A DNA stretch of 64,000 bases, from contig NZ_CAMZCS010000006.1 in NCBI RefSeq assembly GCF_947305105.1, positions 96,416-160,415 of the forward strand. The letters are read 5' to 3'. Numbering within the stretch: the first letter of the stretch is position 1; every line of letters starts with the position of its first letter. The DNA comes from an uncultured Fibrobacter sp. GTDB taxonomy: Bacteria; Fibrobacterota; Fibrobacteria; Fibrobacterales; Fibrobacteraceae. A program made the translations under genes and the position numbers. Below the pieces are notes generated by a model that made no database searches, was not told where the DNA came from, and worked only from the letters and a program-made list of their open reading frames with translations. Below are positions 27,304 to 34,719 of this stretch, one piece after another.

Positions 27304-28107
27304 ATGTTTGTCGAGACCTACATTTTACGATTGCTGGCCGGGTTCCTGGAATACGGGACGCTTTCTGCCGTTGCGGACAAGCTCTACACTTCGCAGCCGG
27401 CGGTGAGCCGCGCGTTCAAGAAGCTGGAAGACGAAATCGGTGCTCCGCTCTTCGAGCGCAAAAAGAACCGCATCGAGCTGAACGAGAAGGGACGCACGGT
27501 CGCCGAATACGCGAAGCGCATCATGGATTTGCAGGGCGAAATGCTGGAAAAGGTAAGCCCGCAGGGGGCCATGCGCATGTTCTCTATCGCGTCGGTGGCC
27601 ATTCTCCCTGCCATGCGGATGGTGCAGGAACTGCAGGAAAAATACCCCGGCGCGCAGGTCACTTACGAGATTATCGACAACGAGTCGGGCGTGCTGAAGG
27701 CGCTGAACGAAGGCACTGCGGACATCGGCATCACGCTTAGGGCCCCACGCGCAAAGAAATACCGCGCCGAAAAATACATGCAGGAGCGGCTCTCGATTGC
27801 GCTCCCCAAAAAGCACCCGCTTGCGAAGCGCAAGTCCATCCGGCTCCGGGAACTCAAGGGCGAAACCATCATCCAGCGCAGCAACGTAGGGTTCTGGGAG
27901 CAGGTCAAGCGCAAGAAGATTCCCGACGTCACCTTCATCAAACACGACAGCACGAAGGGCATTTCAAAGCTCATCGAGCAGTCTTCGCTGTTGACGTTCG
28001 TTTCGGACCAGAAGTTTGATTACGAAATTCCCAAGGACCGCAAGATTGTACCGCTCGCTGACCGCGAAATGAACGTGGAATTTTTCAAGGTGAAGTTAAT
28101 GAAATAG
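27304..28107 (+). CDS. LysR-family regulator of the exported redox genes
   Basis: 267 residues. The N-terminal winged helix is canonical (LLAGFLEYGTLSAVADKLYTSQPAVSRAFKKLEDEIGAPLFERKKNRIELNEKGR), followed by a periplasmic-binding-protein-like effector domain that is shorter than usual (most LysR proteins are ~300). It is flanked by genes and promoters carrying a common palindrome and has a related site in its own promoter, so I infer that it controls promoters A, B and C. A CCCC-AAAA-GGGG hairpin with CTTTTT lies in the short leader just before the ATG. The effector is unknown. Confidence 0.9.
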   Translation: MFVETYILRLLAGFLEYGTLSAVADKLYTSQPAVSRAFKKLEDEIGAPLFERKKNRIELNEKGRTVAEYAKRIMDLQGEMLEKVSPQGAMRMFSIASVAILPAMRMVQELQEKYPGAQVTYEIIDNESGVLKALNEGTADIGITLRAPRAKKYRAEKYMQERLSIALPKKHPLAKRKSIRLRELKGETIIQRSNVGFWEQVKRKKIPDVTFIKHDSTKGISKLIEQSSLLTFVSDQKFDYEIPKDRKIVPLADREMNVEFFKVKLMK

Positions 28108-28132
28108 CGCGCGGGCGTTGCATTTTCGCGAC

Positions 28133-28534
28133 TCACTTCCTGATGAACTTTTCGTCGGTCTTGGGCATGGTGTTGTCGGGCGTGTAGCGTTCGACAGTCA
28201 TTTTCAAGTCGTACTTGTCGCGGAGCTTCGCAATCGTCTTCATCATGGGCGAAGCATGGTGCACGTCGATGGCCGCCTGGCTTTCCCACGCGTCAATCAA
28301 CAAGATGGTTTCGGGATCGTCCAGCGACTGGAAATATTCGTAGCGGATGTTGCCCTTCTCGGCACGGATTTTCGCCACCGTTCCGCTAGAAACCATCTCT
28401 TCGGCGAACTTCTTTGCCGCCCCGTTCTTACCCGTATAGCGCAGGTTTACCGTAATGTTGCTCATGGCACTCTCCGCAAAAACGCTCGCAGCGAGCGCAA
28501 GGATTGAAAATAGTGTTAAAAATTTGAGTTTCAT
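28133..28534 (-). CDS. Exported antibiotic-biosynthesis-monooxygenase (ABM) domain protein
   Basis: 133 residues. Signal peptide MKLKFLTLFSILALAASVFA, then a dimeric ferredoxin-like ABM domain (ITVNLRYTGKNGAAKKFAEEM; GNIRYEYFQSLDDPETILLIDAWESQAAIDVHHASPMM). ABM proteins without cofactor oxidise quinol-like or aromatic substrates, or degrade haem in related families. They are normally cytoplasmic, so the signal peptide is notable. Driven by LysR-type promoter C. Confidence 0.87.
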   Translation of the reverse strand: MKLKFLTLFSILALAASVFAESAMSNITVNLRYTGKNGAAKKFAEEMVSSGTVAKIRAEKGNIRYEYFQSLDDPETILLIDAWESQAAIDVHHASPMMKTIAKLRDKYDLKMTVERYTPDNTMPKTDEKFIRK

Positions 28535-28561
28535 TTTGCCACTCCGAAATGTTTCATATGT

Positions 28562-28628
28562 AATATAAATATTTTCGGAGTATGCGCAAAATGCTTAATT
28601 TTCATGCTCAGTATGCGCATGACGCATA
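28562..28628 (-). promoter_or_regulatory. LysR-type promoter C (ABM gene)
   Basis: Palindrome TATGCGCATGACGCATA at 28612-28628, 44 bases, then TATATT (28567-28562). Both this promoter and promoter A have ATGCTCAG just inside the palindrome and the same 78-base distance from palindrome to start codon. Confidence 0.8.
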
Positions 28629-28636
28629 GCGAAAAC

Positions 28637-29527
28637 TTAAATTCTCACGCTGAGCACGGCGCCTTTGGTGTCGTCGTAAAATAGCGGGGCGATGGTAACC
28701 TTGGGCGGGGTCAGCTTTTCGCCGACTTTTTCCTTGTAGAACACGCTGCCGATGTACCAGCCGATGGAGGCTCCCATCAGGGTGCCCGCGACGGCGTCGG
28801 AAAACCAGTGGGCCTCCCCTTTTGCGCCGAGCACCATGCTTGTCGCGATATAGCCCGCATACAGGGCGCAGCCCGCCACGACGAGGGGCTTGTCGCGGTT
28901 GTAGCTTGCGATGCTCATGGCCATAGCCGCGTTGGTCATGGAATGTCCCGAGGGCCAGCCGTAAAAGACGCCGCGCCTAAAAAATCCCCATTTGAAATCG
29001 CGGGAACGCTCGCCACTGTTGAGTTCTGCGTCAGGGTGCTCGCGTGCCGAAATCGCCTTGAGGATGTTGTTGTAGAGGAAAGCCACGGCGGTAGCCTGCA
29101 CGGCGACGGCACCGGTGTTGTTCAGCGCGCGGTTGTCGCTGATAAAGTACATGTAGCCCGGAACAAGAATCGGGAAAAATGTCCCCATCATCATGCCGGG
29201 AGTGAACGCAATGCCGTAAACAAGTTGATCCTGACGTGCCGCAAAACGGGCCACCATCAGGTCGTTATTTTCCATTGAGAACTTGTACGTGAGCGCACCG
29301 CCGAGCATGTGGAATCCGAGCGGCCAGCCGAACGCACTCAGCAACATGTTATGGCCCAGATGGTCGAGCGGGGAAAGCTTTTGTGCGGCATCGACATTCG
29401 CCGAGGTTACTGCAGAATCCACGGTTGTTGAATCAATCGAAGGCGTTTCGGCATGAGCGAAACTTGCAAATGCCGCGAGCAGCACAAGCACCAATATCTT
29501 TTTAAATGTCGCTAACGATTGTTTCAT
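28637..29527 (-). CDS. PAP2-family phosphatase, exported
   Basis: 296 residues from ATG 29527. Signal peptide (KKILVLVLLAAFASFAHA), several membrane segments and the PAP2 phosphatase motifs: KAISAREHPDAE (KxxxxxxRP-like), YGWPSGHSMTNAAMA (PSGH) and GAKGEAHWFSDAVAGTLMGA (SRxxxxxHxxxD-like, with H and D kept). It probably dephosphorylates lipid pyrophosphates or phosphatidic acids at the membrane. A TATATT lies about 12 bases before the ATG, so the leader is very short. Confidence 0.88.
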   Translation of the reverse strand: MKQSLATFKKILVLVLLAAFASFAHAETPSIDSTTVDSAVTSANVDAAQKLSPLDHLGHNMLLSAFGWPLGFHMLGGALTYKFSMENNDLMVARFAARQDQLVYGIAFTPGMMMGTFFPILVPGYMYFISDNRALNNTGAVAVQATAVAFLYNNILKAISAREHPDAELNSGERSRDFKWGFFRRGVFYGWPSGHSMTNAAMAMSIASYNRDKPLVVAGCALYAGYIATSMVLGAKGEAHWFSDAVAGTLMGASIGWYIGSVFYKEKVGEKLTPPKVTIAPLFYDDTKGAVLSVRI

Positions 29528-29652
29528 ATATCCATATAAAATATACAAACACTCTAGATTCATTTTTTTTTGCTATTTTGACAAAATTTTACCCGTTCCG
29601 CAAGGATTTCAAAAGTTGTTCCGTCGGCCTTGCTGATTGCGCCGAATTTCAT

Positions 29653-30078
29653 CTATCGCTTAACACGCTTTACGGAATGTTTTATCTTGCCTATGATAAA
29701 GTTCAGTTCCAGCGAGGATTCTGTTTCCGTTGTTTCTAAATCCGGCATAACGATGTTTGTGAGAATCTCTCCGAAATGCTGCATTTTCGAATGCTTTTCC
29801 TCCTTGTCGCCTTCTTTATGCAACTCCACAAGTTCTCTCTTGAGTTCTCGAACAGCCGCAAAAGTCTCGATGATGGCGAAAGTTGTGTTAATCGCCGTCT
29901 TGCTTTTTAAGATTGTCGCAAGCATATAGAGGCCTTTTTCTGTGAAAGCGTAGGGTAAAGATCTGCTTTTGGCCGAATAATTTGTGGACGAAATTTTCGT
30001 CCGCAAAATTTCAACTTCGTCCTTTGACAATTTTGAGGAAAATCCCCCCCCCCGCAGAAACCTAATCTGCGTTGTCAC
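29653..30078 (-). pseudogene. ORF6N-type protein, 5'-truncated, with G10 tract
   Basis: 141 codons from GTG 30078. It contains the second half of an ORF6N/KilA-like domain (LSKDEVEILRTKISSTN...LPYAFTEKGLYMLATILKSKTAINTTFAIIETFAAVRELKREL) and a charged C-terminal region. The first part of the domain, with the YGVETRAINQ-like helix, is missing. A run of ten G codes the residues just before the domain. It lies 10 bases after the intact ORF6N gene. Probably a decayed copy, or one switched by the homopolymer. Confidence 0.6.
30044..30053. repeat. Homopolymer of ten C (G on coding strand)
   Basis: Ten consecutive C bases near the start of the truncated ORF6N frame. Tracts of this length are prone to slipped-strand changes and can switch a frame on and off. 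Confidence 0.8.
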
Positions 30079-30088
30079 CTTGTAACGC

Positions 30089-31045
30089 CTAGCTTTCTTT
30101 TTCTGCCTGAATCTTCTGCGATTCCTTCAGCACTTCGTCCAACGTAAAATCTTCTTGAGTAAAGAAGAAGGTGTTCTTGCCCAAATCCTTGAGCGAAGCC
30201 CCGAAGTGGTAGGCCGTATCGTCTATGAACAAGAATCGGTCGTGCATCCCGTAACTAGGCAGAACTTGCATCGGGCTATCGGGATATTGTTCGTTGTAAG
30301 TGGCTAGGTCCATTTCAAGGACTTTGCTTTTGTCATAGGTGTAGATTGTCACGGAAACGCCTTTTTCCCGCTTGAGCATCATGGCCAACGTTTTTTCAGT
30401 CACGTACCTGTCGACAAGTACGATTCTTTTCTTTGCCTGACGAATCAGGTCGCAGACAAATACATAGGCATCGAACTCCTGGTTGTTGTAAAATAAACCC
30501 TTGGATTTGAGCTCGCCACGGTCCATTGCCTCGAAAAGTTCGTCAAATTTACGGTCATGGTCAAACAAATGCTCGTCATGACCGGTCAAGCGGCTGTCCT
30601 GTTCCAAATCCTTTGCTTCTACATTTGAAAGACGGTTGATAAGACCGCCGTTACCCATCATAAGGTGACGCAATTGCACGAAAGCGTCCATTATAGCGAG
30701 AGACACCTTAATTGCCGTTTTGGTACGCAAAACAGCTGAAAGCATTGCCACTCCTTGCTCAGTAAAGGCAAACGGCATCTTACGCAAGCCCATTTTCTCA
30801 GAATTGGACATCACAATTTGTGATTTCCAATTTGAAAATTCCAGCTCTGTCAACTGAAAACAATTCCTTTCCGGGAACCTTTCCATATTTCGCTTGACGG
30901 CCTGATTTATGGCCCTCGTTTCTACCCCATAAAGCGTTGCTAGATCGCGATCAAGCAACACCTGCTTGTCACGAATGACCAGAATCATCTTTTCTACGCC
31001 TGATTCCTCCAGTAGGTTCGGAATCGCAATCTCTTTTTCATTCAT
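30089..31045 (-). CDS. ORF6N DNA-binding domain protein with PLD-like C-terminus
   Basis: 318 residues. The ORF6N domain is complete (VIRDKQVLLDRDLATLYGVETRAINQAVKRNMERFPERNCFQL...MPFAFTEQGVAMLSAVLRTKTAIKVSLAIMDAFVQL), a domain of phage antirepressors and mobile islands. After a helical linker, the C-terminal ~130 residues (LVDRYVTEKTLAMML; YGMHDRFLFIDDTAYHFGASLKDLGKNTFFF) resemble a phospholipase-D-like domain with an HxR(x4)D-like motif. A role as a regulator or nuclease-like effector in the island is possible but unproven. Confidence 0.82.
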   Translation of the reverse strand: MNEKEIAIPNLLEESGVEKMILVIRDKQVLLDRDLATLYGVETRAINQAVKRNMERFPERNCFQLTELEFSNWKSQIVMSNSEKMGLRKMPFAFTEQGVAMLSAVLRTKTAIKVSLAIMDAFVQLRHLMMGNGGLINRLSNVEAKDLEQDSRLTGHDEHLFDHDRKFDELFEAMDRGELKSKGLFYNNQEFDAYVFVCDLIRQAKKRIVLVDRYVTEKTLAMMLKREKGVSVTIYTYDKSKVLEMDLATYNEQYPDSPMQVLPSYGMHDRFLFIDDTAYHFGASLKDLGKNTFFFTQEDFTLDEVLKESQKIQAEKES

Positions 31046-31100
31046 CTTCTACTCCAATCCGCCTACAAGCAAAAAAAAGGCGGGGTAAAGTGTTCTTGAT

Positions 31101-31135
31101 GCAAATATACATTCCTCGTATGTCACATTATGACA
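31101..31135 (-). promoter_or_regulatory. Promoter block with palindrome TGTCACATTATGACA
   Basis: Leftward, the palindrome (31121-31135) is followed after 11 bases by TATATTTGC and then the ORF6N start at 31045. The same block, with TGTCATATTATGACA, occurs at 25569-25601 without a gene. Confidence 0.6.
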
Positions 31136-31291
31136 ATCGGCGAAAATCGCGAAAATTTTGGGAATTTTGAGGAAAATTGACCCCTGCAGGCGGTTGAAAT
31201 CTGCGTTTTTACGCTTTTTTCTTGCCTTCCGGGCGTGGCGTCACCTTTTGACAGCGGAATAATCTATATTTTGAATGAAAATAGAGTTTTT

Positions 31292-31343
31292 GCTCTTGTT
31301 CTCCTCTTGAAAACTAGACACTTTCACGAACAAGGAGAATAAG
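31292..31343. repeat. 52-bp hairpin repeat, copy A
   Basis: Matches 31583-31634 at 48 of 52 positions. The ends pair: CTTGTTCTCCT with the distal AGGAGAATAAG, an 11-bp stem with one G-U, around a conserved loop containing GAAAACTAGACACTTTCACG. Confidence 0.75.
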
Positions 31344-31441
31344 GCGAACGCTCACGTCTGCGACCGGCGTATGCCAGCCGCATCGTTTTGCTACATGGTC
31401 TATTGTTTTATAGCAGTTTGCCTGTATGCAAACGGCCTTTT

Positions 31442-31523
31442 GGGGCGTGAGTTGTTTGCGCTTATTTTGTTCGGGCAGTCTAGGCCTTCAAGAGGTAAGT
31501 GCATTCAACTCCACGCCTTTTTT
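31442..31523 (+). ncRNA. Candidate small structured RNA with terminator
   Basis: GGCGTGAGTTG (31444-31454) and CAACTCCACGCC (31506-31517) can pair with one bulge around a ~50-base insert, followed at once by six T. Together with GCAAAC/GTTTGC just upstream this looks like the 3' end of an untranslated transcript. No family recognised. Confidence 0.3.
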
Positions 31524-31582
31524 GTATCCAGAAAATGCTTGGAAGAGTCTGCAAGAACGAGGGTGAACGCTCGTTGAGTATC

Positions 31583-31634
31583 GCTCTTGTTCTTCTCTTG
31601 AAAACTAGACACTTTCACGAACAGAAAGAATAAG
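31583..31634. repeat. 52-bp hairpin repeat, copy B
   Basis: Second copy, 291 bases after copy A. One stem position changes from C-G in copy A to T-A here, a compensatory change; two other changes weaken the stem end. The loop GAAAACTAGACACTTTCACG is identical. Confidence 0.75.
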
Positions 31635-31716
31635 ACAATAACTCGCCTTCGCCTGTGGGTTGCATGGGCGTAGTGTACCCTGGGCGTATTGTACGCTTAG
31701 GGTGGTGTGCCTTTGT

Positions 31717-31742
31717 AAGGTCCCTGAGCATGTTGAAGGGCC
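31717..31742. repeat. REP-like element GGTCCCTGAGC...GAAGGGCC
   Basis: Intergenic member of a family also found inside coding sequence at 41839-41864 and 49544-49568 (core CCCTGAGC, eight bases, GAAGGG). Confidence 0.6.
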
Positions 31743-31877
31743 GAACAATTGCACATGTTGCGAGCTATTGTATTCTTTTGAAAATGTCGCGCTTTTAGGC
31801 GAGGAGTGAGTCGGCTCCCCGCCGTTCTTTTTGCCTGCACCCCGGCCAAGCGAATCGGCCAGAACCGCTCCCGCGAG

Positions 31878-31893
31878 AGTGAACTCGTTCACT
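31878..31893. promoter_or_regulatory. Palindrome AGTGAACTCGTTCACT before methyltransferase gene
   Basis: Two 7-bp arms around TC, ending eight bases before the Shine-Dalgarno GGAG and 16 bases before the ATG. It could be an operator or an RNA hairpin limiting methyltransferase expression. Confidence 0.5.
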
Positions 31894-31909
31894 TTCAAAA
31901 TGGAGCGAT

Positions 31910-32968
31910 ATGGCCCAGACTCGACAGAAGAAGAATGTACTCAGGGTTTTTGAAGGCTTTGCTGGTTATGGCGGAGCATCCTTTGGATTGAAAAGAGCAA
32001 AAAAAGCTTTGACGAATTTTGATTACACTGTTGTTGGTTATTCAGAGTTCGATAAATACGCTTCGAAGTTATTTGACGCGAATCATCGTGATGCGAAAGG
32101 AAACCCTATAAAGAATTGGGGCGATATCACACAGATTGACCCTAATGAATTGCCTGATTTTGATTTGTTTACAGGCGGTTTTCCTTGCCAGCCCTTCTCT
32201 TCCGCAGGAATGCAATTGGGAACCGAAGATCCCTATGGTCGAGGGGCAATGCTTGGACATATCATTCGAATATGTCGAGTAAAAAAGCCGAAGTACATCC
32301 TTTTAGAAAATGTTAAAGGCTTTACTTCTGGAAAGTTTAAGCCCATCCACGATCAACTTGTAAAAGACTTGATTGAAATGGGATATGGCACGACGGAAGA
32401 AAACACATTGGCAAAGGTTGTTCTGAACTCGAAGGATTATGGGGTTCCGCAAAATAGAGAGCGCCTTTGGATGTTCGCTCGATTAGGTGGATTACCGGAA
32501 AACTTTGAAATAAAGCCTCCAGAAATCCAAAGTGATTTGAAAATGGCAGATTTCTTGGACAACTCCCCTGAAAAATTTCTTTATCTGTCAGATGAACAAA
32601 TTGCTCATTTGAAGGAGAAACATCATATTGATTCTTTTGTCGTAAAAACGCCGTTGTGTTTTGACGTGTATAACAAGAAAATCAAAAAAGATGGCTACAG
32701 CATAACAATCACCCAGCCGGAACATAATAGTCTTCGTGTTATTGAGCCGCCTAAGAAATCTGGTAAAGATAAGGGCAAGGAAATTGTTCGAAAGATGTCT
32801 GTTCATGAGCAATTCCGTTTAATGGGGTTTGACATATCTCGCGATAAAAAGAAATGCGAAATCAACTTTGACAATCAATCGTATTCACAATTATCCAAAA
32901 GAGCCGGAAATGGCTGGGATGTGAATGTCGTCGGAATTCTTTTAGCTCATATATGGAGGCAACTATGA
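31910..32968 (+). CDS. DNA (cytosine-5) methyltransferase of LlaJI-type system
   Basis: 352 residues with the m5C methyltransferase motifs in order: FEGFAGYGGASFGL (I, SAM binding), GGFPCQPFS with catalytic Cys 93 (IV), LLENVKG near 132 (VI), QNRERLWMF near 181 (VIII), a target recognition region around 200-300, and GNGWDVNVVGILL at the end (X). It protects host DNA from the nuclease encoded downstream. Its stop overlaps the next start (ATGA). The gene is clearly AT-rich compared with its surroundings. Confidence 0.95.
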   Translation: MAQTRQKKNVLRVFEGFAGYGGASFGLKRAKKALTNFDYTVVGYSEFDKYASKLFDANHRDAKGNPIKNWGDITQIDPNELPDFDLFTGGFPCQPFSSAGMQLGTEDPYGRGAMLGHIIRICRVKKPKYILLENVKGFTSGKFKPIHDQLVKDLIEMGYGTTEENTLAKVVLNSKDYGVPQNRERLWMFARLGGLPENFEIKPPEIQSDLKMADFLDNSPEKFLYLSDEQIAHLKEKHHIDSFVVKTPLCFDVYNKKIKKDGYSITITQPEHNSLRVIEPPKKSGKDKGKEIVRKMSVHEQFRLMGFDISRDKKKCEINFDNQSYSQLSKRAGNGWDVNVVGILLAHIWRQL

Positions 32969-34719
32969 GACTTGACCAAGGATCTTTGATTTTTACTCCA
33001 CAAAATGGAGAATGTCCTTCATGGGAAACTGCTCTTGGTCAATCACGAGAGCCTAGAGATGATATGCCTCCGTATTATTTCAAAGCGGAAGGTTATGAGA
33101 ATATGTTAAAGGGAATGTACTTTAATTCAGTCCCTTTGGCTAAAACATCTTGCATTTTAGGCAAGAAGAAATTATTCGTCACTGCAAGCGAATCGTATTT
33201 AAATCCCGAATATCAGGAAATACAATTAGCATCAAAATTTGATAATGTTATTGTTCATTTTCAAAACAATGCCAAAATTTTTCGGAATACTCCAATCATT
33301 CTATTGTTAACAAAAATACAAGACGTTAACAAATCTCACTACAGGAGACGATCAATCAAATATTCTCCTCATACAACTTATGATACAATAAAAAACCAAG
33401 AATCCTTTGAAGAAATTCAAAGACATTATCAAGAACGTTTGATGTGTTATGGCTTTTTCATCGAGCATTTTGACACTCTTCATTTATATTGTGTGAGCGT
33501 TGATGATAATAGTTATACTTATTCTAATTTGAGCTTACCTCAAACGGAATGGACAGATTGGGCTGATTGGGAATTAAAAGAACGCGAAAAAATTCAAAAT
33601 GAGACACCTATTATCTCATCAGAAAAGGATAATCAAGAAAAGGAAAACAATGTTTCTTTCGCCCCCACCCAAATCATCTACTACGGTGTTCCGGGCTGTG
33701 GCAAGAGCTACGAAGTAAACAAGGTCATCAACGCCGAATTGGACAAATACGGCGTCACGGACAAGGAATATCATAAGGTTCGCTGTGTGTTCCATCCAGA
33801 ATATTGCAATGCGGATTTCGTGGGGCAGATTTATCCTTACGTAAAGCCGGATAACGGCGGTGTTGAGTATCGCTTTAAACCGGGTCCGTTTGCGGAAATC
33901 GTGCGCAGGGCATATCGCAATCCCGCAGAGCCGTTCTTCTTGGTTATCGAGGAAATCAACCGCGGCAATGCGGCCGCCATTTTTGGCGAAATGTTCCAGT
34001 TACTGGACCGTATACGCCCGGAAGACGGCCCTGAAGAACTCTCGGGTAACGTCTATGACACAGGTTGGAGTTCTTATGGAGTTACAAACATTGATGTGAA
34101 CGCGTATGTTCGCCAGAAAAGTACGGATAATCCGGAAAAGATTGAATACGACGATTCCGTCCCGTACGGTAACGAAATAAAGTTTATCAACAATACTGCT
34201 GTGCGCTTGCCGCCGAATCTTTCTATTTACGCAACGATGAACACAAATGACCAAAACGTGTTCACGATGGATAATGCGTTCCAGCGCCGTTTCAAGTCAA
34301 AGATGATTCGAAATGTTTTGGACGAAAAATCCGCCCAGTACAAGACCGAAATTGACGATACAGGCGTTTACTGGGGTGATTTCCGTAAATGGATAAACGA
34401 GAAGATTCTCTTGCCACAGACGGCTGTTTTGAAGGCTGATGACAAGTGTCTGGGCGGTTGGTTTATCACCGGTGAAAAGATTAACGGTGTAGATAAAATC
34501 AAGAAAGAAGACTTCGCGGAAAAGGTTCTCAAGTATCTGTGGGACGACGTTTTCAAGCGCAATAAGTCTGGCGAGATTTTCGTCAAGGACGACAAAGTCA
34601 ACTCGCTTTCGGATTTGATAGACGCTTTTGAAACGTCCGTCGGATTTGAGTCCTTTGAAAAGATTTTCAAGATGAATGACGTGGATAAGGCAAAGTTGCA
34701 AAAGCAGGCGAATACCTAA
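32965..34719 (+). CDS. McrB-like AAA+ GTPase/ATPase subunit of LlaJI-type restriction system
   Basis: 584 residues from ATG 32965 (GGAGG five bases upstream; overlaps the methyltransferase stop). The first ~230 residues have no recognised domain and probably bind target DNA. The AAA+ core shows Walker A YYGVPGCGKSYEVNK (about residue 236), FFLVIEEINRGNAAAIFGEMFQLLDR (Walker B), and MNTNDQNVFTMDNAFQRRF (McrB-type sensor). It is the translocating motor that partners the LlaJI nuclease. Base composition changes abruptly near 33655, at the border between the two parts. Confidence 0.92.
   Translation: MRLDQGSLIFTPQNGECPSWETALGQSREPRDDMPPYYFKAEGYENMLKGMYFNSVPLAKTSCILGKKKLFVTASESYLNPEYQEIQLASKFDNVIVHFQNNAKIFRNTPIILLLTKIQDVNKSHYRRRSIKYSPHTTYDTIKNQESFEEIQRHYQERLMCYGFFIEHFDTLHLYCVSVDDNSYTYSNLSLPQTEWTDWADWELKEREKIQNETPIISSEKDNQEKENNVSFAPTQIIYYGVPGCGKSYEVNKVINAELDKYGVTDKEYHKVRCVFHPEYCNADFVGQIYPYVKPDNGGVEYRFKPGPFAEIVRRAYRNPAEPFFLVIEEINRGNAAAIFGEMFQLLDRIRPEDGPEELSGNVYDTGWSSYGVTNIDVNAYVRQKSTDNPEKIEYDDSVPYGNEIKFINNTAVRLPPNLSIYATMNTNDQNVFTMDNAFQRRFKSKMIRNVLDEKSAQYKTEIDDTGVYWGDFRKWINEKILLPQTAVLKADDKCLGGWFITGEKINGVDKIKKEDFAEKVLKYLWDDVFKRNKSGEIFVKDDKVNSLSDLIDAFETSVGFESFEKIFKMNDVDKAKLQKQANT

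Larger units (their letters stand above)
31136..31909. other. Gene-poor region upstream of restriction-modification genes
   Basis: About 770 bases with no convincing open frame. It contains two 52-bp hairpin repeats, a candidate small RNA terminator, a REP-like element and the palindrome next to the methyltransferase gene, each listed separately. Confidence 0.6.

Noticed and set aside
31605..31898. 97-codon leftward frame upstream of the methyltransferase
   Set aside because: No recognisable protein; it overlaps repeats and the REP-like element and has no ribosome binding site.
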